A stretch of 36,594 nucleotides of DNA from a virus, in IMG/VR virus record IMGVR_UViG_3300036846_000410, positions 1 to 36,594 of that record. One strand, given 5' to 3'. The notes under the pieces are model-generated. The model was not told where the DNA came from. It did no database searches and was given only the letters and a program-made list of their open reading frames with translations. The stretch's first letter is position 1. Each line of letters opens with the position of its first letter. This document shows positions 29,758 through 36,594 of the stretch, in pieces. The position numbers and the translations under genes were made by a program.

Positions 29758-30030
29758 ATGTCACTCCATTGCAGGCGCGCGCGCAGAGCGCAGCAGCGCG
29801 GTTGAACCGATCGATTGGTTCGCAATGGTCGTGACTGTCGGCTGGTCAGTCCGTCATCCGCGACATGCAAGCACTGCGGCGCGTCTGGCAGCCGGCGACA
29901 TCAAGCCAGCGAAGGCACGTGGCGCACGGCGGGACATGAACCTCAGCAGCAGTTTGGCAACCGGCTCCCGGAGAGCGCACTCCGCCGCGCGTTGGTGACA
30001 ATCGTAACTACAACCTGCCGGCGCCGTCAA
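29758..30030 (-). promoter_or_regulatory. Leader before capsid gene with promoter-like site
   Basis: After the scaffold stop there is a 273-base leader without a gene. On the minus strand TTGACG (30030-30025) is followed after 18 bases by TACGAT (30006-30001). Farther down, GAACC-GATCGATT-GGTTC (about 29804-29821) forms a small dyad. A dedicated capsid promoter would raise capsid expression above that of the other head genes. The promoter match is moderate. Confidence 0.4.
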
Positions 30031-31095
30031 TCACCGCGCGCGGCGTGCGCCGAGCAGGGCTGCGGCGTTGCGGAAGTTGGGCCGCGCCTCGAACGCGCTC
30101 TCGGCGTCACTCACGCGCTGCGCCGGTGCCGGCGGCGGTGCGACACCACGCGGCGGCGCTGACTGGATCGGCGCACCAGTGCGCGCACCGTCCATCATGC
30201 GGTCCCACTGATACGCCTTCATCATCACCTTGAGTTGCCGGTGATCCGCCAATCTGGACAACTCCTGCCGGTTGAATCCGGCCTTGCCCATCGCCCATTC
30301 GCTGATCTGGCGTTGCCACTCGGCGCGGATCTGTGGGTCGGCCCACTGCGGGAATTCCTTGGCGAGTTCCTCGTTGCCGCGTTGCACCTGCTCGGCGAGC
30401 GCGCGCTGGGCTGCCTCCTGCTGCACCTGCGTCAGTTGCCCGAGCCGGCCCTGCTCATCGGTGGCCGCCTCGTAGGCTGCGCGCTGGCGCAGATATTCCT
30501 GCGGGTTGCTCTCTATCAGGCTCGCGTCGGGCCGCGGCACGCCGGCGATCTGCTGCTGGATGCGGGCGAGCTCGGGCTGGAGGTATGGCAGCACGGTGGC
30601 GAGCGCCTGCTGCTGCTGCTCGAGCGCCTGGCGTTCGCGGGCGAGTGCCTGGGTCTTCTGGGTATAGTCGGTGGCGGCGGCGACGGCGCGGCGTACCTCG
30701 TCGTGGCTAAGCCGGCGTCCGTCCACCTCGATGCCGGGCACGGTCGGGCCCGGCTGCTCTCCTGACGCGGGCGGAGCGATGCCATCCGTCAGACCCAGCG
30801 CGCGGGCCATGGTGTCGTCGCCAGCGGCGGGAGCGGGCGCGGGTGCGGGCGCTGCCGGGGTAGCGGGCGCCTGCTGCCCGCTGGGCGCTGCCTGCTGCCC
30901 GCTAGGGCGTGGCGCGGGCGTGGTCGGCGGGCTGTCGCGGCGCACTGGGGCGGTCGGTGGTGGCTGGCCCTGCCGGCGCTGCTGGCCGAGCAGGCGCGCG
31001 GCCTCGCTGACGGAGATCGCGGGCTGGCTGTCCGGCGGTGGTGCGCTCTCGGGGGACGCTGCCGGTGCGGCGGGTGCGCTGGTGGTTTCGCTCAT
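30031..31095 (-). CDS. Scaffolding protein, 354 residues
   Basis: ATG 31095 overlaps the preceding stop (ATGA). The product has a long Pro/Ala-rich N-terminal third (for example TPAAPAPAPAPAAGDDTMAR), a conserved patch VPGIEVDGRRLSHDEVRRAV at about 122-141, then a coiled-coil body (TQALARERQALEQQQQALAT; LAEQVQRGNEELAKEFPQWA) and a basic C-terminus RGVAPPPAPAQRVSDAESAF followed by FRNAAALLGARRAR. This is the normal layout of phage capsid scaffolds, with capsid-binding C-terminus. It directly precedes the major capsid gene, as usual. Confidence 0.85.
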   Translation of the reverse strand: MSETTSAPAAPAASPESAPPPDSQPAISVSEAARLLGQQRRQGQPPPTAPVRRDSPPTTPAPRPSGQQAAPSGQQAPATPAAPAPAPAPAAGDDTMARALGLTDGIAPPASGEQPGPTVPGIEVDGRRLSHDEVRRAVAAATDYTQKTQALARERQALEQQQQALATVLPYLQPELARIQQQIAGVPRPDASLIESNPQEYLRQRAAYEAATDEQGRLGQLTQVQQEAAQRALAEQVQRGNEELAKEFPQWADPQIRAEWQRQISEWAMGKAGFNRQELSRLADHRQLKVMMKAYQWDRMMDGARTGAPIQSAPPRGVAPPPAPAQRVSDAESAFEARPNFRNAAALLGARRAR

Positions 31096-31265
31096 TCCGC
31101 GGCTTCCTTACGTTCTCGCATGAGTCGTCCTGCAATCTGTCCAGCAAGGAAGGCGCGCACCTCCACATCGATAACACCAGGTTTGATGGTATCGAGGATC
31201 TCCCAAGCGGCATCGATCGCCCAACCTGTGCCCGGTGGATAGCGGTCGGGATATTGGTGTTTCAT
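31092..31265 (-). CDS. Small unknown head-region protein, 57 residues
   Basis: ATG 31265 overlaps the preceding stop (ATGA) and the stop overlaps the scaffold ATG (ATGA). The protein starts MKHQYPDRYPPGTGWAIDAA and continues as one helical stretch (WEILDTIKPGVIDVEVRAFL, AGQIAGRLMRERKEAAE). The tight overlap on both sides and GC-rich codons support a true gene although it is short. Function unknown. Confidence 0.7.
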   Translation of the reverse strand: MKHQYPDRYPPGTGWAIDAAWEILDTIKPGVIDVEVRAFLAGQIAGRLMRERKEAAE

Positions 31266-31516
31266 TCGCTGCTCATCGCGCGTTGCCTCGAATGCTCCTG
31301 CACCAGCACGGTATCGATGCGGTCCTGGATCTCGGTGCGGAGCGAATGGATGGCGAGCGCCAGCATGCGGCCGCGCTCGCGGGTCGGCGGGTCAAAATCC
31401 GCTATGGCAACTCGGGTCGCGTGCGCCTCGAGGTCACGCAGGATCGCCTGTAGCGCCGGGTCCTCGCGCAACCGGGCGGCATCGGCTGCCGCCAGGCGGG
31501 TTTCGCGGTCACTCAT
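31262..31516 (-). CDS. Small unknown helical protein, 84 residues
   Basis: ATG 31516 overlaps the stop of the gene above; its stop overlaps the next ATG. The product is a charged helical protein: MSDRETRLAAADAARLREDP, LQAILRDLEAHATRVAIADF, RMLALAIHSLRTEIQDRIDT. It looks like a short coiled-coil protein and could be a head assembly factor. No family is recognised. Confidence 0.7.
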   Translation of the reverse strand: MSDRETRLAAADAARLREDPALQAILRDLEAHATRVAIADFDPPTRERGRMLALAIHSLRTEIQDRIDTVLVQEHSRQRAMSSE

Positions 31517-31680
31517 TTGCTCTTGCGGCCACCCTGCGCGGTGGTGGTCTTGGCGGTGCTGGGCATTACAGCTTGCCCGCGCGCCTTGCCGGCACCGGCC
31601 GAGCCGCCAGGGTTCGGCTTGTTCTGGCCGCCGGTCGAGGTGGTCTTGGTGCTCTGAGAACCCGATGCTTTCGTTACCAT
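31513..31680 (-). CDS. Small basic Thr/Gly-rich protein, 55 residues
   Basis: ATG 31680 has GGAG 7 bases upstream. The protein is low complexity: TKASGSQSTKTTSTGGQNKP, then GGSAGAGKARGQAVMPST and the end TTTAQGGRKSK. It has many Lys and Arg and no acidic residue, so it may bind DNA or capsid inside the head. The end overlaps the next start (ATGA). It is too small for homology to be certain. Confidence 0.65.
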   Translation of the reverse strand: MVTKASGSQSTKTTSTGGQNKPNPGGSAGAGKARGQAVMPSTAKTTTAQGGRKSK

Positions 31681-31695
31681 GTCATGTCTCCCTGT

Positions 31696-31887
31696 TCACG
31701 GTGGTTTCGCCTGTCGCTGCGCACGTGTCATCGCGTTGCGCGCGGTGCCCTGCTTGGTGGCTTTCACGGTGCCCGGCTTGAGGTCGCCGGCCTTTTGAAG
31801 CGTAGCGACCGCGATCGGCCACGCGCTCTTGGCCGCAACGCCACGGGCTTTTATTCGCTGTACTGCTTTATCAAGTAAACCCGGCAT
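31696..31887 (-). CDS. Small basic phage protein, 63 residues
   Basis: ATG 31887 starts a basic protein MPGLLDKAVQRIKARGVAAK, then SAWPIAVATLQKAGDLKPGT and VKATKQGTARNAMTRAQRQA. The pattern 'A..tLqkaG.lk.GT.kaT.kG..R..mt.aqR' is common in short phage proteins near the portal gene. It probably binds nucleic acid or assists packaging. It is 14 bases from the divergent HNH start at 31902. Confidence 0.75.
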   Translation of the reverse strand: MPGLLDKAVQRIKARGVAAKSAWPIAVATLQKAGDLKPGTVKATKQGTARNAMTRAQRQAKPP

Positions 31888-31901
31888 GTTATGCTCCCGT
31901 C

Positions 31902-32390
31902 ATGACTGGTAAGCCGCAGAACACGTCACAAACATTCTGGTCACGGGTGCACCGCGACGGGCCACATGGCTGCTGGGAATACAGCGGCAAACCAAACAAA
32001 AACGGCTACTGTGAGTTTGGGTTGGACGGAAAGCGCCATTACGCCCATCGCACGGCATATGCCCTGACGTTCCCGGAGTGGGATGGAACGGGCCATGTGC
32101 TTCACCATTGCGATAATCGACGTTGCGTCAATCCGCTGCACCTTTTTAACGGATCGGACGCAGACAACGTCGCAGACATGGTCGCCAAAGGACGCGCGCG
32201 CGGCGCACCGCGTGGGCTGTTGCATCCGGACGCCAAACTGACACCCGAAGATGTTGCGGAGATACGTGCAAGCCCGATGGGATGCCGCCGGCTGGCCCGC
32301 AAATATGGCGTGACCAGAGCGCATATTCAGGGAATTAGAACAGGCAGGAAATGGCGTCATGTTGCGCCAGGAGCCCCCGCGACCCCTTGA
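31902..32390 (+). CDS. HNH homing endonuclease with C-terminal HTH, antisense
   Basis: The 162-residue protein has the HNH_3-type motif: GCWEYSGKPNKNGYCEF, YAHRTAYAL, VLHHCDNRRCVNPLHLF and DADNVADMVAKGRARG, with H68, H69, C70, N72, C75, N77 and H80 as key residues. The C-terminal part (LTPEDVAEIRASPMGCRRLA, RKYGVTRAHIQGIRTGRKW) is a helix-turn-helix as found in nuclease-associated modular DNA-binding domains. It reads opposite to the flanking portal and head genes; its 3' end overlaps the portal 3' end by 34 bases. TTTATC and TATGCT, 17 bases apart, place a transcription start at about 31902 itself. Confidence 0.92.
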   Translation: MTGKPQNTSQTFWSRVHRDGPHGCWEYSGKPNKNGYCEFGLDGKRHYAHRTAYALTFPEWDGTGHVLHHCDNRRCVNPLHLFNGSDADNVADMVAKGRARGAPRGLLHPDAKLTPEDVAEIRASPMGCRRLARKYGVTRAHIQGIRTGRKWRHVAPGAPATP

Positions 32391-35158
32391 CCCCCTGGTT
32401 TTGGTAGGGGAGGTCCCCCAGGTCCATAGAGAACACCCGACATAGCTCTGTTAGCCAGCTGGCCGTACGCCGTGGGCAAACCGCGCCCGGCCAAGCCCTG
32501 CTGCACCGCCATGCGCTGCGCCGGATCCACGCCAGCGGTCGGCGAGGCGATCAGGTTGGAAGGCGGCATCATGGGCGCCTGGGGACGCCCTGGAGGCCCT
32601 TGCGGCATCTGCCCGGTCATCGGGCCGCCGGGAGGCTTGGGCGCCGTCTGCGGGCCTCCTACGGCTGGCGGCTGAGGCGACAGCGGCGGCGGGCTTGGCG
32701 GCAGCAACTGCACCGTCGGCGCCTTGCTGCTCATCGCGCTCTGGAACTCGCCGATGCTGGGCAGCGGCGTGCCGTGCTGCGCTGCCACCGCATACGCCTG
32801 GGTCCAGAATTGCAGCGCCGCGTGGCTGCGCTCGCGGTCGTCGCTGCTGAGCAGGTCCGCGCGCTTGGTTTGCTCTTCGGCCCGCTGCGCCTCAATGTCG
32901 GCCGACGTCTTCTGGCCCTGCACGTTGGCCAGGATCAGCGACGGATCCGGTGGCGTGGCCGGGTTCGGCGGCGCCTGCCAGCCCGGAGGCAGTGGCTTGA
33001 AGTAACTGCTCACATCCGCAATCCCCACCGTCTCCAGCATCCTGCTCAGCGTGTTGCGATACTCCGGCACGCCCGCCAGCGGGTTGTTCAAGCCGCCCTG
33101 CTGCACCAGCATTTCCTGCTTGCCGGCGATCTGCGCCAGCATCGCCAATCTTTCCATTGGCAGGCCCTTGCCGCCGACGTTCACCGAGGTCTGCCACATC
33201 GTGGCCAGCGCCCGCGGGTCGATCGAGATCCACTCGCCGCGCAGCCGGATCACGTTGGGCCGGTCCTGCTGCCGCGCCATCATCTTGAGAATGCCGGCAT
33301 ACAGCGGTGCGAGTCCGGTTTCCGCGAGCGTGCGCGCCATCATGTCGAGCCGGTCCTGCGCCGCCGACGTCTGCTGCGACACCGCCACCGGCGTGGTGCT
33401 CTGCAACTGGTCGAGCGATAGCCCTTGGCTCGCCCGCGTGATCCCGGTGCGGTTCTCGCGCACCGCCTCCAACACCTCCATCACCGGCAGCGCCTCTTTG
33501 CCAGCGAACGGCTTGACCAACTCGGTCACCGCGCCCGGCTGGGTGATGCGGATAATGCTGCCGATCGCGGTCTGCCGCACGTCCTGCAGGTTGGCCTGGC
33601 CGAGCACCACCGCGGTACGCGGGAACATGCTCTGCCCGAGGCTGTCCAGCACCGCGCGCATCACCCGCGTCTCGGTGCGCTGCAAATCCATCACCATGTC
33701 GGCCTGCGACGATCCGATGATCCTTCCCGGCTCGCGATACGGCGTGAAGCACGCCAGCGGGATTTCGTCCGTCCGCTCCCACTGCACCAGTTCCGTGGCA
33801 TTGCCGAGCATATGCACGTGCAGCATCTCGGCGCGGTGATCGTTGTCCGCGTCGCACCTGATCCAGCCCTCGGCGTAGCGCACCAGTTGCATGCTGCGGT
33901 CGTTCGGCGCGGAGCCGCGGATATTGTGCCCCGACGCCTCGTTGCGCGCGATCGCCTCGCGCCGCCGCAGCGGGCTCATCATGCTGTCGAGATGCCGCAT
34001 CACCTTGTCTTCCGGCAGCCCCATCTCGATCAGGTCGCTGGCGGGAACGTCTCTGACGTGGAAGATCCCGCGCGCGCCTTCCACCGTGTTGGCGTCCGCC
34101 ACCACCCACACGCACTCGGAGGGCACCGCCTCTACCACCGGCCAGTTCTGCGCCGCGTGCCGCGTCAGCGTGGCACTCCAGTACTCCGGCGCGCCGCCCT
34201 GCTGTAGATACATCGCCACCTCGGGCACCTTGGCGAGCAACTGCAGTTCGCTCGGCTGGATCGGCCGGCGAATGATGCGCTGCGCCTCAATGCCGGGTTC
34301 CGCGAGCAAGCCCTGCAACTGCGGCAGCAGCAGGTTCTCGCACACCTCGGTGCGGGTCACCTCGCGCTTGCCCCAGTGCCACCGCGCCCAGCCGGCCTTG
34401 CGCGTCAGGGCATCGAGCAGCACGTCATGCAAGATTTGCCACCCAGAATTACAATTGAATAATGCCCATCTGCAATAATCCGTAGCTTGTCTGGCTAAGG
34501 TGGTTGCAAGTTTATCATCGCCCGTCACATCGGCGCTGATTGGCTCGAACGAAACTGGGTCTTCTACCCCGGTGAAGACGCGAAGCAGGCTTGGCAATGT
34601 TGCCCTGATGGTATCTCGCACCACCGTGAGCACCATCTGGCTGCGCCCCGGTTCCTCGTCGCCCAGCGGCCGGCCGGCGTAATACTGGCTCGCCGTGATG
34701 CGCTCGCGGCTCAGGTAAGTGTCGTAATTTTGGGCTATTTTGAAGTAATATCTGGCGATATCGGCGATCTCGCTGTCGGGCTTGCCAAGCCGCTCATACA
34801 CAAATTCTTGTTGCCAAGCCGCCGATGTCGGCACCAGCGTCGCACGCAATCCTGCGGCATACGGGCGCAACATTCCCGGCAGGCTGTCGTCGCTGTCCGG
34901 CGGCAGCGTGGTGTCCGATGGGCCTTTGCTCAGGTTGGCGAAAATCTGGTCGTGGCCTGGCGGCTGCCCGGTCGGGCGCATCAACCCTTGCAGCGGCGGC
35001 ACTGGCGGCGGCTGGCTGCTCTGCCACACCGACGGCGCCAGAAGTCCGCCCCCGCCAGGCTGCATCCCACCGATGCCGCCAATGCCGCCCGTTTCTGGTC
35101 CGCCTGGACGCACCGGTCCTGGCGGTAGCGGTGGCTGTATGCTGCTGGAGCCACTCAT
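32357..35158 (-). CDS. Portal protein, 933 residues with Pro-rich ends
   Basis: ATG 35158 overlaps the stop of the small gene above (ATGA). The core (about residues 110-800) resembles P22-like portal proteins: ARYYFKIAQNYDTYLSRERI, TASQYYAGRPLGDEEPGRSQ, VVRDTIRATLPSLLRVFTGV, WARWHWGKREVTRTEVCENL, PVVEAVPSECVWVVADANTV. Residues 1-90 are Pro/Gly-rich and the last 100 or so are again Pro/Gly-rich, making it longer than common portals of about 700 residues. The portal forms the ring through which DNA enters and leaves the head. Its end overlaps the HNH gene. Confidence 0.9.
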   Translation of the reverse strand: MSGSSSIQPPLPPGPVRPGGPETGGIGGIGGMQPGGGGLLAPSVWQSSQPPPVPPLQGLMRPTGQPPGHDQIFANLSKGPSDTTLPPDSDDSLPGMLRPYAAGLRATLVPTSAAWQQEFVYERLGKPDSEIADIARYYFKIAQNYDTYLSRERITASQYYAGRPLGDEEPGRSQMVLTVVRDTIRATLPSLLRVFTGVEDPVSFEPISADVTGDDKLATTLARQATDYCRWALFNCNSGWQILHDVLLDALTRKAGWARWHWGKREVTRTEVCENLLLPQLQGLLAEPGIEAQRIIRRPIQPSELQLLAKVPEVAMYLQQGGAPEYWSATLTRHAAQNWPVVEAVPSECVWVVADANTVEGARGIFHVRDVPASDLIEMGLPEDKVMRHLDSMMSPLRRREAIARNEASGHNIRGSAPNDRSMQLVRYAEGWIRCDADNDHRAEMLHVHMLGNATELVQWERTDEIPLACFTPYREPGRIIGSSQADMVMDLQRTETRVMRAVLDSLGQSMFPRTAVVLGQANLQDVRQTAIGSIIRITQPGAVTELVKPFAGKEALPVMEVLEAVRENRTGITRASQGLSLDQLQSTTPVAVSQQTSAAQDRLDMMARTLAETGLAPLYAGILKMMARQQDRPNVIRLRGEWISIDPRALATMWQTSVNVGGKGLPMERLAMLAQIAGKQEMLVQQGGLNNPLAGVPEYRNTLSRMLETVGIADVSSYFKPLPPGWQAPPNPATPPDPSLILANVQGQKTSADIEAQRAEEQTKRADLLSSDDRERSHAALQFWTQAYAVAAQHGTPLPSIGEFQSAMSSKAPTVQLLPPSPPPLSPQPPAVGGPQTAPKPPGGPMTGQMPQGPPGRPQAPMMPPSNLIASPTAGVDPAQRMAVQQGLAGRGLPTAYGQLANRAMSGVLYGPGGPPLPKPGGQGVAGAPGAT

Positions 35159-35370
35159 GCCGGGACCTGAGACTTATCGTAGACGCTGACACCACCATCT
35201 AGTGCTTGTATCGCTTTGCCGAGCCGCATGCTGGCGTCCTCCAGGTGGCGATACGCCAGCATGGCGTTGGCGTTGGCCTCGGGCGGAGCGTCACCACCGA
35301 CCAGCGCGCGCACCTGCTCGGCGATGGGCTTCAGTTCACGGCGCAGGGCTTCATATTCTGCTACTGTCAT
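35155..35370 (-). CDS. Small head-region protein, 71 residues
   Basis: ATG 35370 overlaps the stop of the 19-codon gene above, and its own end overlaps the portal ATG. The protein is helical: MTVAEYEALRRELKPIAEQV, RALVGGDAPPEANANAMLAY, RHLEDASMRLGKAIQALDGG. This looks like a small helical factor of portal assembly or packaging. Function unknown. Confidence 0.7.
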   Translation of the reverse strand: MTVAEYEALRRELKPIAEQVRALVGGDAPPEANANAMLAYRHLEDASMRLGKAIQALDGGVSVYDKSQVPA

Positions 35371-35426
35371 GGTCCGTTCCCCTGTTGGGTCGTCTGGTCG
35401 TCGTCAGGATCGAGCAGCGACGGCAT
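35367..35426 (-). CDS. Candidate 19-residue coupled peptide
   Basis: ATG 35426 overlaps the stop of the membrane-protein gene (TGATG), and its stop overlaps the next ATG (ATGA). It would encode MPSLLDPDDDQTTQQGNGP, an acidic polar peptide. The exact overlap on both sides makes a translated linker gene plausible, but its size means the frame could be a bridge that only passes ribosomes on to the next gene. Confidence 0.45.
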   Translation of the reverse strand: MPSLLDPDDDQTTQQGNGP

Positions 35427-35599
35427 CAGATGCGACCGAGCAGCAGCAGCACCAGCAGGATCACCACGATCAGGCCGACCCCGCCCATGCCATAGCCGTA
35501 TGCGGGATAGCTGCCGTAATAACCGCCGCGCCATCCCCAGCCGCCGCCAAGCACCAGCAGCACCAGCAGTACGACGACGATCAGAGCGATTGGACTCAT
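35426..35599 (-). CDS. Small membrane protein with Gly/Tyr loop, 57 residues
   Basis: ATG 35599 follows the terminase stop by two bases. The product has two hydrophobic segments, IALIVVVLLVLLVLGGG and GVGLIVVILLVLLLLGR, joined by an aromatic Gly/Tyr loop (WGWRGGYYGSYPAYGYG). The repeated XVVXLLVLL pattern suggests an internal duplication. Similar short proteins appear in phages and bacteria of alphaproteobacterial lineages. Role unknown; its position between terminase and portal is odd for a membrane protein. Confidence 0.7.
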   Translation of the reverse strand: MSPIALIVVVLLVLLVLGGGWGWRGGYYGSYPAYGYGMGGVGLIVVILLVLLLLGRI

Positions 35600-35601
35600 C
35601 G

Positions 35602-36594
35602 CTAGTACTCCATCCCAGATATCCTAGGCCGTAATGGCGCTTGTGCATACAACCCGGCATCGCTCTGGCTGCTCACCATCATGCCGGCCTCCGCCAACGT
35701 CAGCAGGAACGCATCGGCGCGATCCGGCGACGCCAGCCCACGCGCCCGCATCTGCTGCTTGCTCTCGATCTGCACCCGGCCGTCGCTGGTGTAGGTGTAG
35801 CGTGGCGCGACCAGGTCATCACGCAGTTGCTCGTCGCGCGGCAGCCGGCACATGCGCGACGCCAGCCACTCACGGCCACGACCCCATAGCTCATCGCGCA
35901 GCCGCACATACCGCCCGGTCGTGCTCGGTGCCTCGCCGACGTTGACGGCCAGGATCGGCACGCCCTGCTCCATCAGCCGGTCGGCGACACCAGCGCCGAT
36001 GCCGATGGCGTCGATCGCGATCAGCGCGGGCTTGTTGTTCGCCATCAGGTCGTACTCGTGCTTCACCGCGCCGGCCAGCATCATGGTGTCGAACTGTCGC
36101 CAGACGCGCGGTGGCTCGGTGACGACGTAGCCGCGGCGCTTGATCAGAACGCTGCTGTCGTCACCGAACCTGGCCACGTCCAGCCCCCATATCTCAGACT
36201 TGGTCAGGTCGAGCGCGACGTCGCGTTGCATCGCCTGATCGACCAACTCGCCGGCGATGAACGTGTCGCTGTCGGCCTCGGGGAACTCGCCAAGTACTCG
36301 CACCCGATACGCCGTGCTGTTGAGGCCATACCGCTGCGCGTGCTCATCGACGAACTCCTTGGTGACGCGCGGCGAATCCAGGCCGCTGACCTTCATGGTG
36401 AACCAGCGCCCGCGCTCGGTGGCATGCGTGCGCCAGAAGAAACCTGTGCTGCGCGTTGGATTGCCGATGAGGATCGTCGTCGCACCGGCTGACGACATGC
36501 TGCCCGCCGCCGCCTCGAACACCGGCTCGGCGATGCCCGACGCCTCGTCACACACCAGCAGCACGTTGGTGCTGTGGACGCCCTGTATGCTCTC
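35602..36594 (-). CDS. terL: Terminase large subunit, 5' end cut
   Basis: The 330 visible residues begin inside the ATPase domain: VHSTNVLLVCDEASGI contains the Walker B-like motif. The nuclease domain follows with the acidic residues of the RNase H-like fold: WGLDVARFGDDSSVLIKR, LIAIDAIGIGAGVADRL, and SPDRADAFLLTLAEAG. It is a P22-like type of large terminase (ATP-driven motor plus headful or site-specific nuclease). The N-terminal ATPase part, including Walker A, lies beyond the right edge of the window. It is the first visible gene of the leftward morphogenesis operon. Confidence 0.95.
   Translation of the reverse strand, partial: ESIQGVHSTNVLLVCDEASGIAEPVFEAAAGSMSSAGATTILIGNPTRSTGFFWRTHATERGRWFTMKVSGLDSPRVTKEFVDEHAQRYGLNSTAYRVRVLGEFPEADSDTFIAGELVDQAMQRDVALDLTKSEIWGLDVARFGDDSSVLIKRRGYVVTEPPRVWRQFDTMMLAGAVKHEYDLMANNKPALIAIDAIGIGAGVADRLMEQGVPILAVNVGEAPSTTGRYVRLRDELWGRGREWLASRMCRLPRDEQLRDDLVAPRYTYTSDGRVQIESKQQMRARGLASPDRADAFLLTLAEAGMMVSSQSDAGLYAQAPLRPRISGMEY

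Noticed and set aside
1-36594. Integrase, attachment sites, tRNA or CRISPR arrays
   Set aside because: I looked for tyrosine or serine recombinase motifs, tRNA arms and regularly spaced repeats and saw none, so integration cannot be shown from this window.

Overview
The window is a nearly complete stretch of a tailed bacteriophage (or prophage) genome with podovirus-type morphogenesis genes. It is GC-rich, and a GcrA-family protein, a type otherwise known from Alphaproteobacteria and their phages, points to an alphaproteobacterial host. No host housekeeping gene, rRNA, tRNA, CRISPR array, insertion sequence or integrase is visible. Both ends cut genes: an unknown gene at the left edge and the large terminase subunit at the right edge. 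Both read leftward, so the window may be one linear cut through a circular or circularly permuted genome.

Layout. (1) 1-3651, minus strand: a tightly coupled set (ATGA, GTGA and longer overlaps) starting with a GcrA-like regulator, then a small HTH protein, a VRR-NUC nuclease, a ParB-like/HTH protein and unknown proteins. (2) 3652-4690: the regulatory switch. A leftward carph-isopro-type HTH protein and a rightward Xre-type repressor diverge across several dyads. An identical 17-bp operator candidate recurs upstream of the early rightward operon. (3) 4708-8709, plus strand: a compact early operon of small unknown proteins, a Gp157-like protein, an ERF single-strand-annealing recombinase, a widely conserved 60-residue protein and a DUF7694-type protein. 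(4) 8722-11052: strong hairpins, a leftward small membrane protein and GH26-like glycosidase, and a divergent rightward cassette of a ribbon-helix-helix protein plus three membrane proteins, perhaps lysis functions.

(5) 11011-36594, minus strand: the morphogenesis operon, transcribed right to left. It carries large terminase, portal, small head proteins, scaffold, SU10-type major capsid protein, tail adaptor, tail fibres and tail accessory proteins, and finally large internal virion proteins, one with an N-terminal M15-type peptidase domain. Three freestanding HNH endonuclease genes lie between its genes, all on the opposite strand.

The most unusual features are three adjacent tail-region proteins with clear Sec signal peptides (one a beta-helix protein), the three antisense HNH genes with their own promoter-like sequences, the repeated operator of the lysis-lysogeny switch with a leaderless-looking promoter, and a ribbon-helix-helix gene whose start codon lies in a tandem 8-bp repeat with an 11-bp period. 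All functions are read from the sequence by family knowledge; no database search was run.
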